Of a DNA stretch of 47,461 bases, positions 46,511-47,461 are shown in pieces. Source of the stretch: a virus. Both the position numbers and the translations under genes were made by a program. The notes under the pieces are model-generated. The model was given only the letters and a program-made list of their open reading frames with translations, was not told the origin of the DNA and ran no database searches. The DNA lies in IMG/VR virus record IMGVR_UViG_3300017990_000024, positions 1 through 47,461 of that record. One strand, written 5' to 3'. The first letter of the stretch is position 1, and each line of letters starts with the position of its first letter.

Positions 46511-46529
46511 CCAATAGAGGAGTATATTT

Positions 46530-47003
46530 ATGGCACACGCAAGCTCAATGGAAAGACTCAAGAAGCACATGAAGAAGCTTCGAAAGCAAGGGAAGCACAG
46601 AGATCGAGGGAAAGCACGAATGACATTGGAGAGTCGATATCTGAGTCTGAAACATGACAAGGAAAACAACCAGTTGCCGCCGTATCGATTCAAAGAACTC
46701 GAGAGACTCGAGCAAGATCTTGCTCAACTCAAGAGGGAAGAGCTCGAAGAAAGACATGCTGAATCAAAAGCTGAAAGAGAGTTTGCATTCGAAAAAGCTT
46801 CAGAGAAATTGAAAGAGCAGCTTGAGAAGAGAGCCATCAATCTATCAGCATTAGATGGGCTCGTTGAGAAAGACGCGATCAAAAGATCAAAAAAGAAAGT
46901 ACGTCGTGCTGAGAAGCAGATTGCTAAGTGGCAAGAAAAGAAAGAAGAAGCAAAAAAAGAATTAGATGATTTCTTAGAGAAAATTCATTCTCTGTCAAAG
47001 TGA
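46530..47003 (+). CDS. Basic coiled-coil protein, 157 aa
   Basis: Very basic and helical from end to end: MERLKKHMKKLRKQGKHRDR, KELERLEQDLAQLKREELEE, KKKVRRAEKQIAKWQEK. No motif. Own promoter, with an operator-like palindrome upstream. Its last 19 bp overlap the convergent gene 46985-47242. Confidence 0.6.
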   Translation: MAHASSMERLKKHMKKLRKQGKHRDRGKARMTLESRYLSLKHDKENNQLPPYRFKELERLEQDLAQLKREELEERHAESKAEREFAFEKASEKLKEQLEKRAINLSALDGLVEKDAIKRSKKKVRRAEKQIAKWQEKKEEAKKELDDFLEKIHSLSK

Positions 47004-47242
47004 GCACGAATTACATCGATCCATCTCTTCGCTACTGAACGAAAGATCGGGATGATTGCCGTGACCAATTCAACGATTTGTAGAACGAGGTTATAGATCT
47101 GTTTGACCATGAACCAGATATCAACCACGAGGTCTCTGGTTTCAAGGTATGTGTCTTTAACTTCGGCCCACAGATTAGCGAAGTAGTTCAAGTCAACTCC
47201 TTTCACTGCTTCAGCATGATATCCGCTTTTTACCGTTTTCAT
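46985..47242 (-). CDS. Membrane-associated small protein, 85 aa
   Basis: Helical, with a long hydrophobic run IYNLVLQIVELVTAIIPIF (about 49-67). N-terminal part amphipathic, C-terminal part basic. GGAGG before the ATG, ATGA overlap with the previous gene. Function unknown; a lysis or membrane-remodelling role is only a possibility. Confidence 0.6.
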   Translation of the reverse strand: MKTVKSGYHAEAVKGVDLNYFANLWAEVKDTYLETRDLVVDIWFMVKQIYNLVLQIVELVTAIIPIFRSVAKRWIDVIRAHFDRE

Positions 47243-47421
47243 TTTTTGTTACCTCCATTGTGTTGCACAATCTGTTTCATGTGCCTTTGCGCTTTTGAAA
47301 CTTCCTTCATCATCTTTGGTCTAAATTTCTGGTCTCCCGGGCTGATGCTGGCATAGATGAAGTAAGTTAGTGCTACGATCAATAAAATCTTTGGAACGAT
47401 CAGAATGCAAGGAATCTTCAT
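47239..47421 (-). CDS. Single-pass membrane protein, 60 aa
   Basis: N-terminal hydrophobic helix (CILIVPKILLIVALTYFIYA), then a basic cytoplasmic-style tail. First gene of a short minus-strand unit with the 85-aa membrane protein. A TATA-like sequence lies about 25 bp upstream. Confidence 0.6.
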   Translation of the reverse strand: MKIPCILIVPKILLIVALTYFIYASISPGDQKFRPKMMKEVSKAQRHMKQIVQHNGGNKK

Positions 47422-47449
47422 TATCTCTGAGATATTTGGGCTGAATATA
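47422..47449 (-). promoter_or_regulatory. Promoter region with small palindrome at right edge
   Basis: A weak TATA-like sequence (GGTATATTC on the minus strand, near 47441-47449) and, between it and the ATG, the near-palindrome TATCTC-T-GAGATA at 47422-47434. Suggests a regulated leaderless start. Confidence 0.4.
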
Positions 47450-47461
47450 CCATATTCCGAA

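Noticed and set aside
1-47461. CRISPR arrays and tRNA genes
   Set aside because: No regularly spaced direct repeats with spacers and no cloverleaf-like segment were noticed on reading; a dedicated scan would be needed to exclude weak cases.

Overview
The window looks like about 47 kb of a double-stranded DNA virus of an archaeon, from the tailed-virus (Caudoviricetes) lineage. Two lines of evidence lead to this. (1) The head genes are HK97-type: terminase large subunit, portal fused to a MuF domain, prohead protease, scaffold and major capsid protein. (2) The information-processing genes are archaeal or eukaryote-like: an MCM-like helicase, an archaeo-eukaryotic primase, an intein-containing family B DNA polymerase and an ATP-dependent DNA ligase. 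Transcription signals are archaeal too: T/A-rich TATA boxes lie about 22-28 bp before many start codons, often with no leader, while genes inside operons have GGAGG/GGTGATC ribosome sites or ATGA stop-start overlaps. The host cannot be named from sequence alone. The left edge cuts a gene and no integrase, tape-measure, tail-tube or baseplate gene was recognised, so the window is probably not the whole genome.

Layout. 1-13300 (minus strand) carries virion genes: a nuclease fragment, a YiiX-like cysteine hydrolase, appendage/decoration-like proteins, capsid, scaffold, protease, and a cluster of proteins sharing an N-terminal M(K/R)YTEKL tag that may be packaged into the head. 13303-17389 holds portal-MuF, a two-helix membrane protein and terminase. 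17386-21102 (minus) holds a lipoprotein, small unknown genes, a PD-(D/E)XK nuclease and a T4 endonuclease V-like pyrimidine-dimer glycosylase. 21103-21477 is the divergent switch, with a perfect 31-bp inverted repeat flanking an AT-rich core; it is the best replication-origin candidate.

21478-36337 (plus) is the replication operon: MCM-like helicase, primase, a probable ssDNA-binding-type protein, a Cas4/RecB-like nuclease fused to an SF2 helicase, PolB with a homing-endonuclease intein, and small proteins, several with zinc knuckles. 36183-40256 (minus) is a chain of very small genes, many zinc-binding, with a MESH1-like HD hydrolase and a SprT-like protease at its two ends. 40257-40518 is a second divergent regulatory region full of palindromes. 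40519-46355 (plus) is the nucleotide and repair operon: HTH protein, dNMP kinase, MazG-like dUTPase, thymidylate-synthase family enzyme, dCMP deaminase, ligase, Holliday-junction-resolvase-like nuclease and a uracil-DNA-glycosylase-like protein. 46356-47461 has a palindromic regulatory stretch, a coiled-coil protein and two minus-strand membrane-associated proteins.

How the parts may work together. The replication module can supply helicase, primase, polymerase, ligase and recombination nucleases; the nucleotide module adjusts pyrimidine pools. The thymidylate-synthase family enzyme has Asp where true thymidylate synthases have Asn, the change that marks dCMP-specific enzymes, so cytosine modification is possible. 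The most unusual ideas here are the tag shared by putative packaged proteins, the dCMP-type enzyme, the origin-like inverted repeat, the nuclease-helicase fusion and the chain of tiny zinc proteins.
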